NCBI GenBank assembly: GCA_037623315.1
Contig: JBBJJH010000001.1
Location: 1-64,000, forward strand
DNA: 64,000 nt
Direction of reading: 5' to 3'
Source: Halanaerobiaceae bacterium ANBcell28
Lineage (GTDB): Bacteria > Bacillota > Halanaerobiia > Halanaerobiales > DTU029
Made by a program: the position numbers and the translations under genes
Shown here: positions 26,649 through 36,693 of the stretch, piece after piece
Position numbering within the stretch: the stretch's first letter is position 1
How the letters are laid out: each line of letters opens with the position of its first letter
The notes under the pieces: generated by a model
The model's input: only the letters and a program-made list of their open reading frames with translations
What the model was told of the DNA's origin: nothing
Databases searched by the model: none

Positions 26649-27477
26649 TTCCTAATTTTTTATCAAGTTGTTCCATAAAGTTTTTAGCTTCATCAGACAA
26701 GGAATTATCTATTTCATACCCAAATTTTTCCGGTCTTAAATTACCATATCCCAAAACCACCAACAAATCATCGTAATTTATTTTATTATCCTTATAATTT
26801 TCTTTAATAGCTTTCAAAAACTTTTGTGGTAATGTTTCCTTTTTAGATGGCTTATTAAGATTGTTATTAAAGCCTAATCTTCGAGTTGAAATTTCAAGTT
26901 CATTATTATCCACTATTTCATCTAGACTTTCTTTTCTATTATGATCTATTAAATCAAGATTGATTAATCTTTTAGTTATTGCTTTATAGTCTACACAATA
27001 TAAATGTTGTAGTTGAATAATTATTCTCTCATCTACTTCTGACATGTTATCTTCTTCTAATAATTGCTCAAAATCTTCCCTTATTTTATTTTCAGGCATT
27101 AATAATTCTGCTGCAAATTTATCAGCAATCTCATCATTGTAATCACATTTATTTTCTGATTCATTTATTACTATTTCTTCTTTTATAAGATTCTCATTTT
27201 CTAAGAGATGATATATTTCATGAGCAAGAGTAAAGACTTCATGACCTAAGTTTTTATTTGTATTTGTAAATATAACGAATTGACCATTTTTATACCCAAC
27301 AAAGCCTGAAATATTACTTATATTAAAAGGTAATCTAAATAATAATATATCTCTATTAGACTCTAATTTTAATTTTTCAACAAAAGTAAAAAGACTACGA
27401 CCCCAATAATTACCCAAATCGTATTGTTGCCGTAGCTTGCTTATATTTTTCTCAATAATTTCATTATATCCATCCAT
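26626..27477 (-). CDS. ImmA/IrrE-family metallopeptidase
   Basis: The protein is 283 aa. It has the zinc protease motif HEIYH at residues 86-90 (FTLAHEIYHLLENE) and a downstream acidic ligand in NDEIADKFAAELLMPE, which define the ImmA/IrrE (DUF955) family. ImmA-type proteases cleave partner XRE repressors to induce an operon; the XRE gene is five bases upstream. The C-terminal 110 residues may be a sensor region. This suggests protease-controlled expression of the PIN protein. Confidence 0.85.
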   Translation of the reverse strand: MDGYNEIIEKNISKLRQQYDLGNYWGRSLFTFVEKLKLESNRDILLFRLPFNISNISGFVGYKNGQFVIFTNTNKNLGHEVFTLAHEIYHLLENENLIKEEIVINESENKCDYNDEIADKFAAELLMPENKIREDFEQLLEEDNMSEVDERIIIQLQHLYCVDYKAITKRLINLDLIDHNRKESLDEIVDNNELEISTRRLGFNNNLNKPSKKETLPQKFLKAIKENYKDNKINYDDLLVVLGYGNLRPEKFGYEIDNSLSDEAKNFMEQLDKKLGSGNFGKE

Positions 27478-27482
27478 AGATC

Positions 27483-27824
27483 TTATTCCCCTTTATATAT
27501 TTCCTCCTGAGTACATAATGCATCAAAAAGCATTTCGAATCTTTTTATATCTTTTAATTGTTCATCATCCATACCTTTTGCTTTAAAAGCCATGAAAAAT
27601 GATTTCTCTTCTTCCTCTTTCTCAAAATTCAATAAAGTATTTATGCTAATTCCTAAAGCCTTACTTATCTCTTCCCCTTCATCTAAAGAAACAGTTCTTT
27701 GAGCATTTTCAATTTTAACCATAACAGGACGACTAACACCAATCAGCTCAGCTAATTCAGCCTGTGTATAACCCTTTTCATTTCTTAACTTAGAAATCCT
27801 TTCACCAAGATTCTTACACCTCAT
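27483..27824 (-). CDS. XRE-family transcriptional regulator
   Basis: The protein is 113 aa with a classical HTH at about residues 6-62 (RISKLRNEKGYTQAELAELI then GVSRPVMVKIE). The C-terminal half would mediate dimerisation or contact with the ImmA-like protease. It starts the XRE-ImmA-PIN unit, with a strong ribosome site (AGGGGGG) and a consensus promoter just upstream that it probably represses. Confidence 0.88.
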   Translation of the reverse strand: MRCKNLGERISKLRNEKGYTQAELAELIGVSRPVMVKIENAQRTVSLDEGEEISKALGISINTLLNFEKEEEEKSFFMAFKAKGMDDEQLKDIKRFEMLFDALCTQEEIYKGE

Positions 27825-27845
27825 ATCAATCCCCCCTATATTGTC

Positions 27846-27874
27846 ATTATATGAACATTTTGATGTATTGTCAA
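27846..27874 (-). promoter_or_regulatory. Consensus sigma-A promoter of the XRE-ImmA-PIN unit
   Basis: Perfect TTGACA (27874-27869) and perfect TATAAT (27851-27846) are separated by 17 bp on the minus strand. Related half-sites TTGACAATA and ATGACAATA overlap the -35 box and follow the -10 box, so a repressor could cover the promoter. Confidence 0.85.
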
Positions 27875-27985
27875 TAGATTGTATGAATTATTGTTCCAAA
27901 TTAGAACTTTTTTATTCAAATATATTAAAATTATTATTTTTATAAGAAGTACTAGCTTTCTCTAAATAGCTCATTAAAAACCTCC

Positions 27986-28696
27986 TTATTTCATCGTAAT
28001 AATAGCTGCATTAACTCTCCTTACATACTGCCAATGCTCATTATTGTACTCTTGAGCTATCTCCTGCAAATCAGGGATATTAAAATAGAAGAACAAATGC
28101 TCTGCTAAGTCATATAAGGAGATTTGTGGCGAAGTTAAATAAAACTTACTATATAGCTTAAAAAAGTTTATCATATTCTCTTCACTTACATCAATTTTCT
28201 CTCCCCATTTATAAATGCCTCTTTCCTCTTGTATTAAAATTCCAAAGTCAGTTAATGTACTTAAGAAATTTCTTAAAGATCTTCCTGCAATATCCCTTTC
28301 ACCTATCTTTTCATATGATTTTTTACGAAGAAAATCAGAATTGATTTCATCTTTGCCTTCATAATAATTATAAAGCTGTTTGGAAAAATGTTGTAATATT
28401 GGAGCCTTAACTAATAGATTAAAAACCATCAAAGGTTTGGCTTCCTGATATGTACTGTTTTTTATCATATTAAAAATCAAATTATCTTCTACTTTTCTAC
28501 CATTTACATTATCAATATCCTTCAAAAAATACCTGCTTAAAACAGTAATTACTTTTCTTTTTCCATATTTTCCATCTAGTTCAACCAATACCTCATCCAA
28601 CTGATCTCTATGTTGAGATATTGTATCTCCTACTTCTAATATTTGAATCATCTTATATATCCACTCTGGTTTTAATGGTCTGTCAAATCCTTTCAT
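27986..28696 (-). CDS. brxA: BREX BrxA (DUF1819) protein
   Basis: The 236-aa protein starts GFDRPLKPEWIYKMIQILE and has the helical layout of BrxA/DUF1819, a small DNA-binding BREX component of unclear mechanism. It overlaps pglZ by four bases and is the last gene of the BREX unit, its usual place in type III loci. The family is divergent, so the call uses both sequence style and position. Confidence 0.85.
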   Translation of the reverse strand: MKGFDRPLKPEWIYKMIQILEVGDTISQHRDQLDEVLVELDGKYGKRKVITVLSRYFLKDIDNVNGRKVEDNLIFNMIKNSTYQEAKPLMVFNLLVKAPILQHFSKQLYNYYEGKDEINSDFLRKKSYEKIGERDIAGRSLRNFLSTLTDFGILIQEERGIYKWGEKIDVSEENMINFFKLYSKFYLTSPQISLYDLAEHLFFYFNIPDLQEIAQEYNNEHWQYVRRVNAAIITMK

Positions 28697-30537
28697 TTTA
28701 TCACCTCAATAAATGGTATAATTACTTCTTCAATATTTATTCCTCCATGGGTAAAACCAGCTTCCCTATTTCCAAACTTTCTTCTATCTTTCATTGTAAC
28801 TATATAATTATCTCCTAATATATTAGGAAATCTTAATATAAGTTTGTTCTCAAACTCTTCATTCCTAGCTAAGTTTTCTGTATCATATAAAACTGCCCTA
28901 GAAGCACGTTCTTCAACTAAACTTTTCCGAGGATTATACTTATTTCCTTTTGCAAATACATTACCATGATCTGATGCAAAAAAAATTTTAAATCCATCCT
29001 TTAATAGTGAGCTGATTACTTTATCTAAATCAAAATTATTAAGATTATCATTTATATTATCTATTAACATTTTCTGATTTTGTGCAGAATGTGATAAATC
29101 ATCAACAAAATTATAAATCAGGCCAACAGCTTTATAGCCCAAAAAATCTCTTGACAATGGATTATTTACTCTTTCAAAAAACACTTCTTCTTCCATAATG
29201 CTAAATTTTCTGCTTATAGCATTTATAAATGCTTTTTCTTCAGTACCAATACCATCGTCTTCAATAGGCAGTTTTCCAGAAAATATGGCTCTTCGTGAAT
29301 ATTTAGTTACAGTTGGAATCATCGCTATAGAAAATTCTTCTTTAAATGATATTGAAAGTTTATCATATAAATATTCTTTAATAGCAGGCCATTCCTTAAA
29401 ACTCATTCCATCAAAACATATCAAAGCAATTTTTTTTGCATTGTCCTCAGAAATATGCGAAATTATACGATTATTTAATGGGGCATTATAAAAGCTATGG
29501 TGATAAGCAAGAAGATCATAATTGTCTTCAATGTATTGATAAAATCTATTATCTAATCTTTCTCTAATTTCATGGATACTTATATTTAAGTTTTCTAAGC
29601 TATTCAAATATACAAGTTTAGACCAAATTTTAGCTATATTACCCCAGTCTCTAACCGTTAAGTCCTTTTCTAATAGATCTTTTAAGATAGCTGTATCAGA
29701 TTGAACGCTATTTAGAACATTAAATTTGTCCATATTTGAAATACCTATATTAATCCAATAATTAGCTTTAGCCTCACTTATTAAGTACTCAGTATCAACT
29801 TCTTCTTCTAACAGATCAATTGCCTTCATTAAGCCCTGGTCAAAACAATCATTTAGTAAGTATTTGATACTTTGGTCATTAAAATTAATCATAGAATTAT
29901 CTTTATTTATAAAGTCACGCCATTCTTGATTTAAATATAGATAAAAGCTTTCTTTATTTGATAGATTCTTTGCCTCTATACGATAGTTGGGGGTATGATC
30001 TGTTAAATATTTAAGTATAGTGGGATTGATGCTTTTGTTAGTAAAATAATATTTTATTAAAAAAGCAATCAACTGTTCCTGTCGAGAAAACGGAAAATCT
30101 ACATCATATAAATTTCTCGTTATATATGTAAATGTTTCTACATAAGACAATATATTAAAATGAGCCGTATTTGAATTATATATATAAAACAGTTCCTGAA
30201 TTTCACTTATACTAAAACAATTTAGAACCTCAGAATCTAGATTAGGGAAAATATCTTGATAAGATATTTTTACTATAGGATTTTCATTAGCTAAGTCAGT
30301 TGGAAAATAATTTTCACCTTTTATTATAATCAATTTTCTACCACTCGTTTTCCGCAATCTAGCTCTTAACTGTAATTCGTTTGTATAATCTATTATAACA
30401 GGGTATAGCTTTTTAATTTCCTCATTTAAATCTGAAGATTTCAAGATAGACTTTTTATCTTCAACTAATAACAAATCACTATCATATTTTTTTATTTTAT
30501 TCAAGATTGCTTGATACCACTTATCCAATACTATCAC
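28693..30537 (-). CDS. pglZ: BREX PglZ, alkaline-phosphatase-fold protein
   Basis: The protein is 614 aa. The C-terminal half has the alkaline phosphatase superfamily metal-binding pattern: ICFDGMSF (Asp376), the TKYSRRAIFSG segment near 411, ASDHG (522-525) and THGGINIEEV (about 599-608). PglZ is present in all BREX types and is needed for both phage exclusion and host methylation. It overlaps brxHII by four bases upstream and brxA by four downstream. The sequence is complete. Confidence 0.92.
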   Translation of the reverse strand: MIVLDKWYQAILNKIKKYDSDLLLVEDKKSILKSSDLNEEIKKLYPVIIDYTNELQLRARLRKTSGRKLIIIKGENYFPTDLANENPIVKISYQDIFPNLDSEVLNCFSISEIQELFYIYNSNTAHFNILSYVETFTYITRNLYDVDFPFSRQEQLIAFLIKYYFTNKSINPTILKYLTDHTPNYRIEAKNLSNKESFYLYLNQEWRDFINKDNSMINFNDQSIKYLLNDCFDQGLMKAIDLLEEEVDTEYLISEAKANYWINIGISNMDKFNVLNSVQSDTAILKDLLEKDLTVRDWGNIAKIWSKLVYLNSLENLNISIHEIRERLDNRFYQYIEDNYDLLAYHHSFYNAPLNNRIISHISEDNAKKIALICFDGMSFKEWPAIKEYLYDKLSISFKEEFSIAMIPTVTKYSRRAIFSGKLPIEDDGIGTEEKAFINAISRKFSIMEEEVFFERVNNPLSRDFLGYKAVGLIYNFVDDLSHSAQNQKMLIDNINDNLNNFDLDKVISSLLKDGFKIFFASDHGNVFAKGNKYNPRKSLVEERASRAVLYDTENLARNEEFENKLILRFPNILGDNYIVTMKDRRKFGNREAGFTHGGINIEEVIIPFIEVIK

Positions 30538-33407
30538 CTAAATCTTATAAAAGATAATTGTTCACATCTTAGCTTAGGAAAGAGCTTCCCTCTTTCTTTC
30601 AACTCTTTTTCTCTTTCTAACCATTCTTCTTCTATCATTTTCAATCTGCTTTCTCTAATATTATCTATTTTAATCTCTTGAATTGCTCTTTCTTTCTCAT
30701 TGTAATATTCTTTCAACTGCTCTAATCTCTCATCTAATTTTTGCTGCCAATTCAATTGATCTTCTAGAAAATAATCTTCCGCTTCTTTTTCTGCTTCTTG
30801 CTCTGCCTTCTTATACATAGTCATTATATCATCATTATCAGGTAAATATGTAGATTTATCTATTTCTACTTTTTCAATGCTCGAAAATATACTAGATATT
30901 CTTCTATTATATCTTATACTATCCTCAATAAAAATCGGTATATAATAAACTCGCTTATAATCATAATTGTTTTCAACTTTTAACTGCCAAAATCCTAATA
31001 ATCCTGTCTTATCTTTAAACCTTGTATCTTTTACAGTAAAAGCCGATACTAAACCATTTTCTTTAACTTCTTTAATCAAGTCTTTAATATAATCATGCTG
31101 TAAACTTAATAAATCAGCTTCTTCATTGTTTAAACCCTGGCTGGGATCAAAAATAACTTGAGAAAAGTGTTTAGGAAATTTATTTGTTTTAAAGTTGTTT
31201 TTAAAATAATAGAGATCATCTTTTTTACTGTATTCCTGTAATTCTAAGTTACGACCTTCAAGAAAGCTAGCTACAAAACTTTTTATCTTATTTGGCATTT
31301 CATTAAGAATTTTTTTATCCTCTTTACTCATTCCATCTTCACTTTCTGTAAAAGGAATTAAGAACTCTTCTTCTTGCAAAATAGATTGTGCCTTATTATA
31401 TATTTGCTCTGCTATATCATTTAACTTCTCTGCTTCTTTTTCTCGCTCAACAACAGCATCAAAATATACTTTATCAAAATTAAAATCTTCCTGTAGAGTT
31501 GATAATATATCTCTTAACTTATCTTCACCAAATTCATCTTTAATAATTGATAATTTATCTTCTAAGGTATCATAAACATATTCTTCTATAGTTCCTGATA
31601 AAACGAAATTAAAGATTTTCACATCCTCTTTTTGCCCAATTCTATCTATACGTCCAATTCTTTGTTCAAGTTTCATAGGATTCCAGGGCAAATCATAATT
31701 AACCATATAAAAACAAAACTGAAGATTAATACCCTCTCCACCTGCATCTGTTGATATTAGAAATTGAGCTTCTTCTCGGAAAATATTTTTCTGCTGAATC
31801 TTTTCTTCTAAACTCATATGACCATTAATTGAAGCAGTCTTATAAGACAATTGCTCCAGACCCTCTTGTATATATTTCTGTGTCTCAATAAATTCAGTAA
31901 AAATAATCATTTTAATCTCAGGATTATTTTCTCGTTGCTTAACCTCATCAATTATCTTCAGTAATTGTCTAAACTTAGCATCATGATTAATTTTTAAACT
32001 TCTATCAGCAGTACTGAGGCATTCTTCCAAAATGTTTATTTCTTTTTCTATATAGTATGGATTATTAATAAAGGCCATATTATCTTCTATAAACTCTAAT
32101 TGTTCCTCGCCATTTAAGTCCAAAAATAGTTCTAAATCTATTTCATCTAGCTTTTTTGAGATACTTTCTAATTCTTTTAACTTATTATATCTTTTTTCAA
32201 GAGAACTTATCAAAGCTCTAGTACTACTTGAAACTATTCTTTGATATAGCATCAATAAAAAAACCAACATATTATTTTTCTGTAATTTTGCCTGATTATA
32301 ATATTCACTAACATATTCAACTAATTTTTCATATAATAATTGTTCTACTTTATCTTCCTCTTGTTCCCTAGAGATCTTACAGATAGTAGTAATCCTATTC
32401 TTAAATATTCTGTTTCCTTCCATATCTACTACTGCCCTCTTTTTATTACGTACAGATACTTCTTTTACCTTCTCTGGTGTTAGATTATCTTTACTGTAGA
32501 ACAAATGAGGATCAATTAGCCTTAATAAATTCTGAAAAACATCTGTTTTTCCACTATGGGGTGTAGCCGTTAATAATAGAAAAATAGGACTAACATTAGC
32601 CAGTGCAGACCCTAATTTATAGCGAGCTGTTTCGCCTCCAGATTGGTATTTTGTAAGTTTATGAGCCTCATCAAATATAACAACATCCCAATTGGCTTCA
32701 ATACAGGCTTGATATATTCTCTCATTATGTTCTTTTCTGCGTGCATATTCTGTTTTATTTAGATAATCACCTAGTTTTTTAGGTTTTAAAAAGTCTATTG
32801 AAGTTATTACCTGGTCAAACTCATGCCAGATATTCCCCTCTTGTCCATGGAGATCATATAAAGCCTTGGCCTTATCACTATCAAGCAAATAGAACTCTTC
32901 GGAAAACTTCAATTCTAATTCTTCCTGCCATTGACGAGTAAGCCCGGCAGGGGTTATTATAAGAATTCTCTTAGCCATGCCTCTGAGTTTCAATTCTTCA
33001 AAGATCAAAGCTGCTTCAATTGTTTTTCCAAGCCCTACTTCATCAGCTAATAGACAGCGTGGTTTGAATTGATTTAAGACAAAGTTCAAGGCTAATAATT
33101 GATGTGGTAATGGTTTAATTTTGAAATTAACAGATGAAAGAAATGATTCACCTGTATAAAATGTTTCTAATTGGTGAGCCATAGTTTTTAAGTATAAAAG
33201 ATCTGGTGATGCACTATATCCTTGTGATAAAAGGGCAGCAGGATCTAGCACTAACTCTAGATCCTGTTCTGTTAGTTGAATTATATTATCAACATCTTTA
33301 AAATACACTTCATAATAATCTTTAGAAAAAATAGTCTCTTTACTAATTATTTTACCTATTCCATGTTCTGGATGTTCTAGATGTTTTACTCTATTTCCTA
33401 CTCGCAT
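30534..33407 (-). CDS. brxHII: BREX type III helicase BrxHII (SNF2/DEAH)
   Basis: The protein is 957 aa. The first about 50 residues resemble a small beta-barrel (VGNRVKHLEHPEHGIGKI). The SF2 core has LLADEVGLGKT (119-129), FDEAH (245-249), LLLTATPHSG, then STDAGGEGINLQF and RIGRIDRIGQ. This Snf2-like helicase marks type III BREX. A coiled region ends the protein. It starts 19 bp after the 234-aa gene and its stop overlaps pglZ. Confidence 0.92.
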   Translation of the reverse strand: MRVGNRVKHLEHPEHGIGKIISKETIFSKDYYEVYFKDVDNIIQLTEQDLELVLDPAALLSQGYSASPDLLYLKTMAHQLETFYTGESFLSSVNFKIKPLPHQLLALNFVLNQFKPRCLLADEVGLGKTIEAALIFEELKLRGMAKRILIITPAGLTRQWQEELELKFSEEFYLLDSDKAKALYDLHGQEGNIWHEFDQVITSIDFLKPKKLGDYLNKTEYARRKEHNERIYQACIEANWDVVIFDEAHKLTKYQSGGETARYKLGSALANVSPIFLLLTATPHSGKTDVFQNLLRLIDPHLFYSKDNLTPEKVKEVSVRNKKRAVVDMEGNRIFKNRITTICKISREQEEDKVEQLLYEKLVEYVSEYYNQAKLQKNNMLVFLLMLYQRIVSSSTRALISSLEKRYNKLKELESISKKLDEIDLELFLDLNGEEQLEFIEDNMAFINNPYYIEKEINILEECLSTADRSLKINHDAKFRQLLKIIDEVKQRENNPEIKMIIFTEFIETQKYIQEGLEQLSYKTASINGHMSLEEKIQQKNIFREEAQFLISTDAGGEGINLQFCFYMVNYDLPWNPMKLEQRIGRIDRIGQKEDVKIFNFVLSGTIEEYVYDTLEDKLSIIKDEFGEDKLRDILSTLQEDFNFDKVYFDAVVEREKEAEKLNDIAEQIYNKAQSILQEEEFLIPFTESEDGMSKEDKKILNEMPNKIKSFVASFLEGRNLELQEYSKKDDLYYFKNNFKTNKFPKHFSQVIFDPSQGLNNEEADLLSLQHDYIKDLIKEVKENGLVSAFTVKDTRFKDKTGLLGFWQLKVENNYDYKRVYYIPIFIEDSIRYNRRISSIFSSIEKVEIDKSTYLPDNDDIMTMYKKAEQEAEKEAEDYFLEDQLNWQQKLDERLEQLKEYYNEKERAIQEIKIDNIRESRLKMIEEEWLEREKELKERGKLFPKLRCEQLSFIRFR

Positions 33408-33426
33408 AAGTACTATACCTCCAAAA

Positions 33427-34131
33427 TCAACCTTGGAAATCTATTTTTAATTTATATCCTTTTATCCATTTGCTTCCTATCCCTAATCTATCTGCAATTT
33501 TAATAGTTAAACCATAATCTTGACTTCTTTCAATATACCTCGACGCCTCTCCTCCATTAAAACAATCTACTAATTCTTTTATTCCAGGAAATTCATCAAT
33601 CCACACAAAATTTCTTTTTCTTTCTGATGGTTTTAACTTATTGGGACACTTTATTTCTAAAATGTCTTTGCTGCTAAAATTAATTTCAACTTTTCCTTCA
33701 ACCGGAATATCATCTATAGGGGAATTAATAAATGTGTTAAATTCAATTCCTGATTTTCTCTCAATTCTAATATAAGATACATCAATATAACTTCTTATAT
33801 AGCTAATAATTTCTGCTAATTGTTCTCTAGTAACATATTCAAAAAATTTAGCTGATTCGATTAATTCACGATCTTTATGTGGATGCCTTATATAATATAT
33901 TTTTTTTGATTTATGCCTTTTTAATGGAAATTCAAATCGCTTAATTTCTTCTTCTCTACTTAAAATATAAAAATTGTCTCCTGAAAAATAATCACGTATG
34001 GCTTGAAAAAGATTATCACCTAACATCCCTGTTGTTGCCAGAGTAGGTAAATCTGGTTTTCTAACAATTCTAAATGCTTTGCCAGCCAAACTAGTATCTA
34101 TCCTATAAATATCTAATTTCATACTCTTCAT
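33427..34131 (-). CDS. Unrecognised 234-aa protein inside the BREX III operon
   Basis: I recognise no domain. The protein is basic and beta-rich (LDIYRIDTSLAGKAFRIVRK, FPLKRHKSKKIYYIRHPHKD, YIRIERKSG, KPSERKRNFVWIDEFPGIKE). It lies between pglXI and brxHII, 57 and 19 bp away, in the same direction. The minimal type III set known to me has six genes without it. It could be a regulator, an adaptor between methylase and helicase, or an anti-anti-defence factor. All are inference. Confidence 0.6.
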   Translation of the reverse strand: MKSMKLDIYRIDTSLAGKAFRIVRKPDLPTLATTGMLGDNLFQAIRDYFSGDNFYILSREEEIKRFEFPLKRHKSKKIYYIRHPHKDRELIESAKFFEYVTREQLAEIISYIRSYIDVSYIRIERKSGIEFNTFINSPIDDIPVEGKVEINFSSKDILEIKCPNKLKPSERKRNFVWIDEFPGIKELVDCFNGGEASRYIERSQDYGLTIKIADRLGIGSKWIKGYKLKIDFQG

Positions 34132-34188
34132 CTCCCCTTTTCAGTTTGTTTTAGATCAAAGTTCTTCCATATTTTAAGTCATTTGGAC

Positions 34189-36693
34189 TTAATCAGCAAG
34201 TTTCATCCTAGCTATATCTACAAAGTCAAGAATTTCCCCACTAGACTCTAATGTTGAAGCGTATAATCTATCAGCTACAGTAATAATATCTTGATAATTT
34301 TCTTCCTGATAACACTTTGTAAAGCCATGCACTAAAGCTTCTTTCCTAACGTTCTTAATCTTACGTTTACCGTTCTTAGCTCTATCTAGTAAATCCTTCC
34401 AAGCTCGATTTAACTCTGCTTGACGACTCTTCTCTATCTTCGCTCTTTCTTGCTTACTTTGAGGTCTCCGATATTTACCATCTTCTTGTACAAAGTTATT
34501 ATCAAGCATTTCCTTCAATTCAGGTATTTCATCATCTGTTTTGGTAGCTATCTGCTCATAATTAGTAAATATTTCACCATATTCCTTAGGTTCATCTAGG
34601 AAATTATATATCCAAGTTAATGCACTCTTTTCATCAACAACAAATAGTACCTGACTACCTGTTTTGATATCCTCAAGTTCATCAAGTTTTAAAGAACTCT
34701 TCCAATTTGTGTACATATCAGCCTGTTCCTCTAAAAACCAATAGCCATCTCTTTCAATAAAATTATCATGGAGAAGAGTATAAAAATTGTTAGCATTATA
34801 TTTTATCTTAAACCCATTTTCTACATAATGAGCTAACATTTTAGAATATAGCATTTTTTCAGTACGTTCAATATTAGCCCCAATGGGTAAATGTCCCAAT
34901 TGCTGTTGAACAAAGTCTACTTCCATTCCTTCTCCTGCATTTTTCAAAAATTTCTCCTCAAATTCTTTTTTTGGTTTATACGCATTAATTATCAAATCAT
35001 TTTTTACAGCACCAGATGTACTTAGTTGTTTAATTGTTCCTTTCTTTTTATCCAAAACAGCAACTTGTGCTATTATAAATCCTGCCCGACTTAATGCTTC
35101 TTGAATGCCATTCCAAATAGAAGCCTTAGAATTATGAAATTCAATTGTTATCCAACGATTAGGTTTTATTATTCTATACATTTCTTTAAAAGCTAAACTC
35201 ATTAACGACGTATATTCGTCTTGACCTTTATTTTGTACATTATTTACAATAGCTTCTTTTTGATTATTTGTAAATACTTCTATCCATGACTCCATGATAT
35301 AATTTAATTCTGAATACATTAAGTTAGCCCCAAAAGGAGGATCAGTAAATATATAATCCACTGAATTATTAGGTATAGATATATTTGTACATGATTGTGT
35401 TGAATTTAATACATTAGTAGAATTTGATACAATACCTTTAATCATTTTATTGATTCTTCTTTCTAAAGCATCAATTATATTATTTTCTTCAAAATAATAG
35501 GGACAATATAGAGTGCCTGATAAGGTACCGACATGTCTATTTCCATATTTAGGTATATATCTATTCCTCTTTGAAGCTCGTGGTATTCCTGCTAATAGAG
35601 CATTCATATAAAAATTTTTTATTTTTACGTCGTCTATATTTTTAATAAGATCTGTATATTTGCTTAATACCCATAAATTCCTTTTAGTAAAAAAATGATG
35701 TACATTTTTAAACCCATGTGATTTCACAGGCTGCTTAGTATTATATCCTTCTGGAAGTTCATTGTTAGGAAACCAATATGGTATCTCTCTTTCTTCGATA
35801 TTTTTAAGTAATTGCAAGTCATCTTTGTCCGGTTTTTTTTCATAACGAGTTTTATCAACTGAATAATATATTAACACTGGTTCTTGCTTAGCAATAGAGA
35901 TCTCTTCCCCAGTAGCATTATCCATCTTTTTAATAAAAGCTCTTTTAGACTCATCCTTTGTAATTTCTGAGCCACACATTGAACATATAAAATCATTTTT
36001 TGATTCTCTTACCCCTTGGTTTTCTTCAATTGCTTGTTCCCATAGTACGTATTCATTTTCACAATAAGGACATATATATACATCGCTCCATACAACGTAA
36101 TCGATAACTCCTTTTTTCAAATATGAATTATCCTTCTTATTAATATGATTAGTTTTATATAAATCTAAACATTCGTCTCTCAACTTAGAAATGATCTCTT
36201 TGGTTTTTAAAATCAATTCTTTTTTATCTAAATTTGAATTATTACAGCTGCTAGATATCAATCCTGCAAAAGGAGATAGATCAATTAATATAGAGTTTCT
36301 ACTTGTTTCTTGTGCAGCTACTCCTGTCATTCCCGTTCCACAAAAACCATCAAAAACTATATCATATTGATCTGTATAATGCATTATATATTTTTGTATT
36401 GCTTTATGTGGTACTTGTGTATGATAACTGTATGCACGATATATCGGATCATTCTTTCCTTCACTTACATCCCCAACAAAAGGCATTCTCTCATAATCAT
36501 CTGTCTCCGGATCATATGGTTTCCCATGTTCTTCTATAAAGTCTTTAATATATGGATTAGGACAGGCTGTATAATATGGTGGATCTGACAATTCCAAGAT
36601 GTCTTTATCTTCAGCAATAGGAAATCCATCTATATCTCTTAGGTCATCTAACAAGTTTTCCAATGGTTCTATGTTTTCTTTATCCATCTTCAT
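34189..36693 (-). CDS. pglXI: BREX type III DNA methyltransferase PglXI
   Basis: The protein is 834 aa. The SAM-binding motif FDGFCGTG is at 114-121 and the catalytic FTDPPFGANLMYSELNY at 449-465, with a zinc ribbon inserted between them (Cys208, Cys211, Cys237, Cys240). An early DPPYYTACPNPY (38-49) is a further conserved-looking element. This is an amino-methyltransferase; in BREX, PglX marks host DNA so that it is not attacked. It starts one base after brxC ends. Target site unknown. Confidence 0.9.
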   Translation of the reverse strand: MKMDKENIEPLENLLDDLRDIDGFPIAEDKDILELSDPPYYTACPNPYIKDFIEEHGKPYDPETDDYERMPFVGDVSEGKNDPIYRAYSYHTQVPHKAIQKYIMHYTDQYDIVFDGFCGTGMTGVAAQETSRNSILIDLSPFAGLISSSCNNSNLDKKELILKTKEIISKLRDECLDLYKTNHINKKDNSYLKKGVIDYVVWSDVYICPYCENEYVLWEQAIEENQGVRESKNDFICSMCGSEITKDESKRAFIKKMDNATGEEISIAKQEPVLIYYSVDKTRYEKKPDKDDLQLLKNIEEREIPYWFPNNELPEGYNTKQPVKSHGFKNVHHFFTKRNLWVLSKYTDLIKNIDDVKIKNFYMNALLAGIPRASKRNRYIPKYGNRHVGTLSGTLYCPYYFEENNIIDALERRINKMIKGIVSNSTNVLNSTQSCTNISIPNNSVDYIFTDPPFGANLMYSELNYIMESWIEVFTNNQKEAIVNNVQNKGQDEYTSLMSLAFKEMYRIIKPNRWITIEFHNSKASIWNGIQEALSRAGFIIAQVAVLDKKKGTIKQLSTSGAVKNDLIINAYKPKKEFEEKFLKNAGEGMEVDFVQQQLGHLPIGANIERTEKMLYSKMLAHYVENGFKIKYNANNFYTLLHDNFIERDGYWFLEEQADMYTNWKSSLKLDELEDIKTGSQVLFVVDEKSALTWIYNFLDEPKEYGEIFTNYEQIATKTDDEIPELKEMLDNNFVQEDGKYRRPQSKQERAKIEKSRQAELNRAWKDLLDRAKNGKRKIKNVRKEALVHGFTKCYQEENYQDIITVADRLYASTLESSGEILDFVDIARMKLAD

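Noticed and set aside
36303-36588. Two overlapping plus-strand frames within pglXI
   Set aside because: They lie opposite the conserved SAM-binding region of PglXI and overlap each other; no coding signal of their own.
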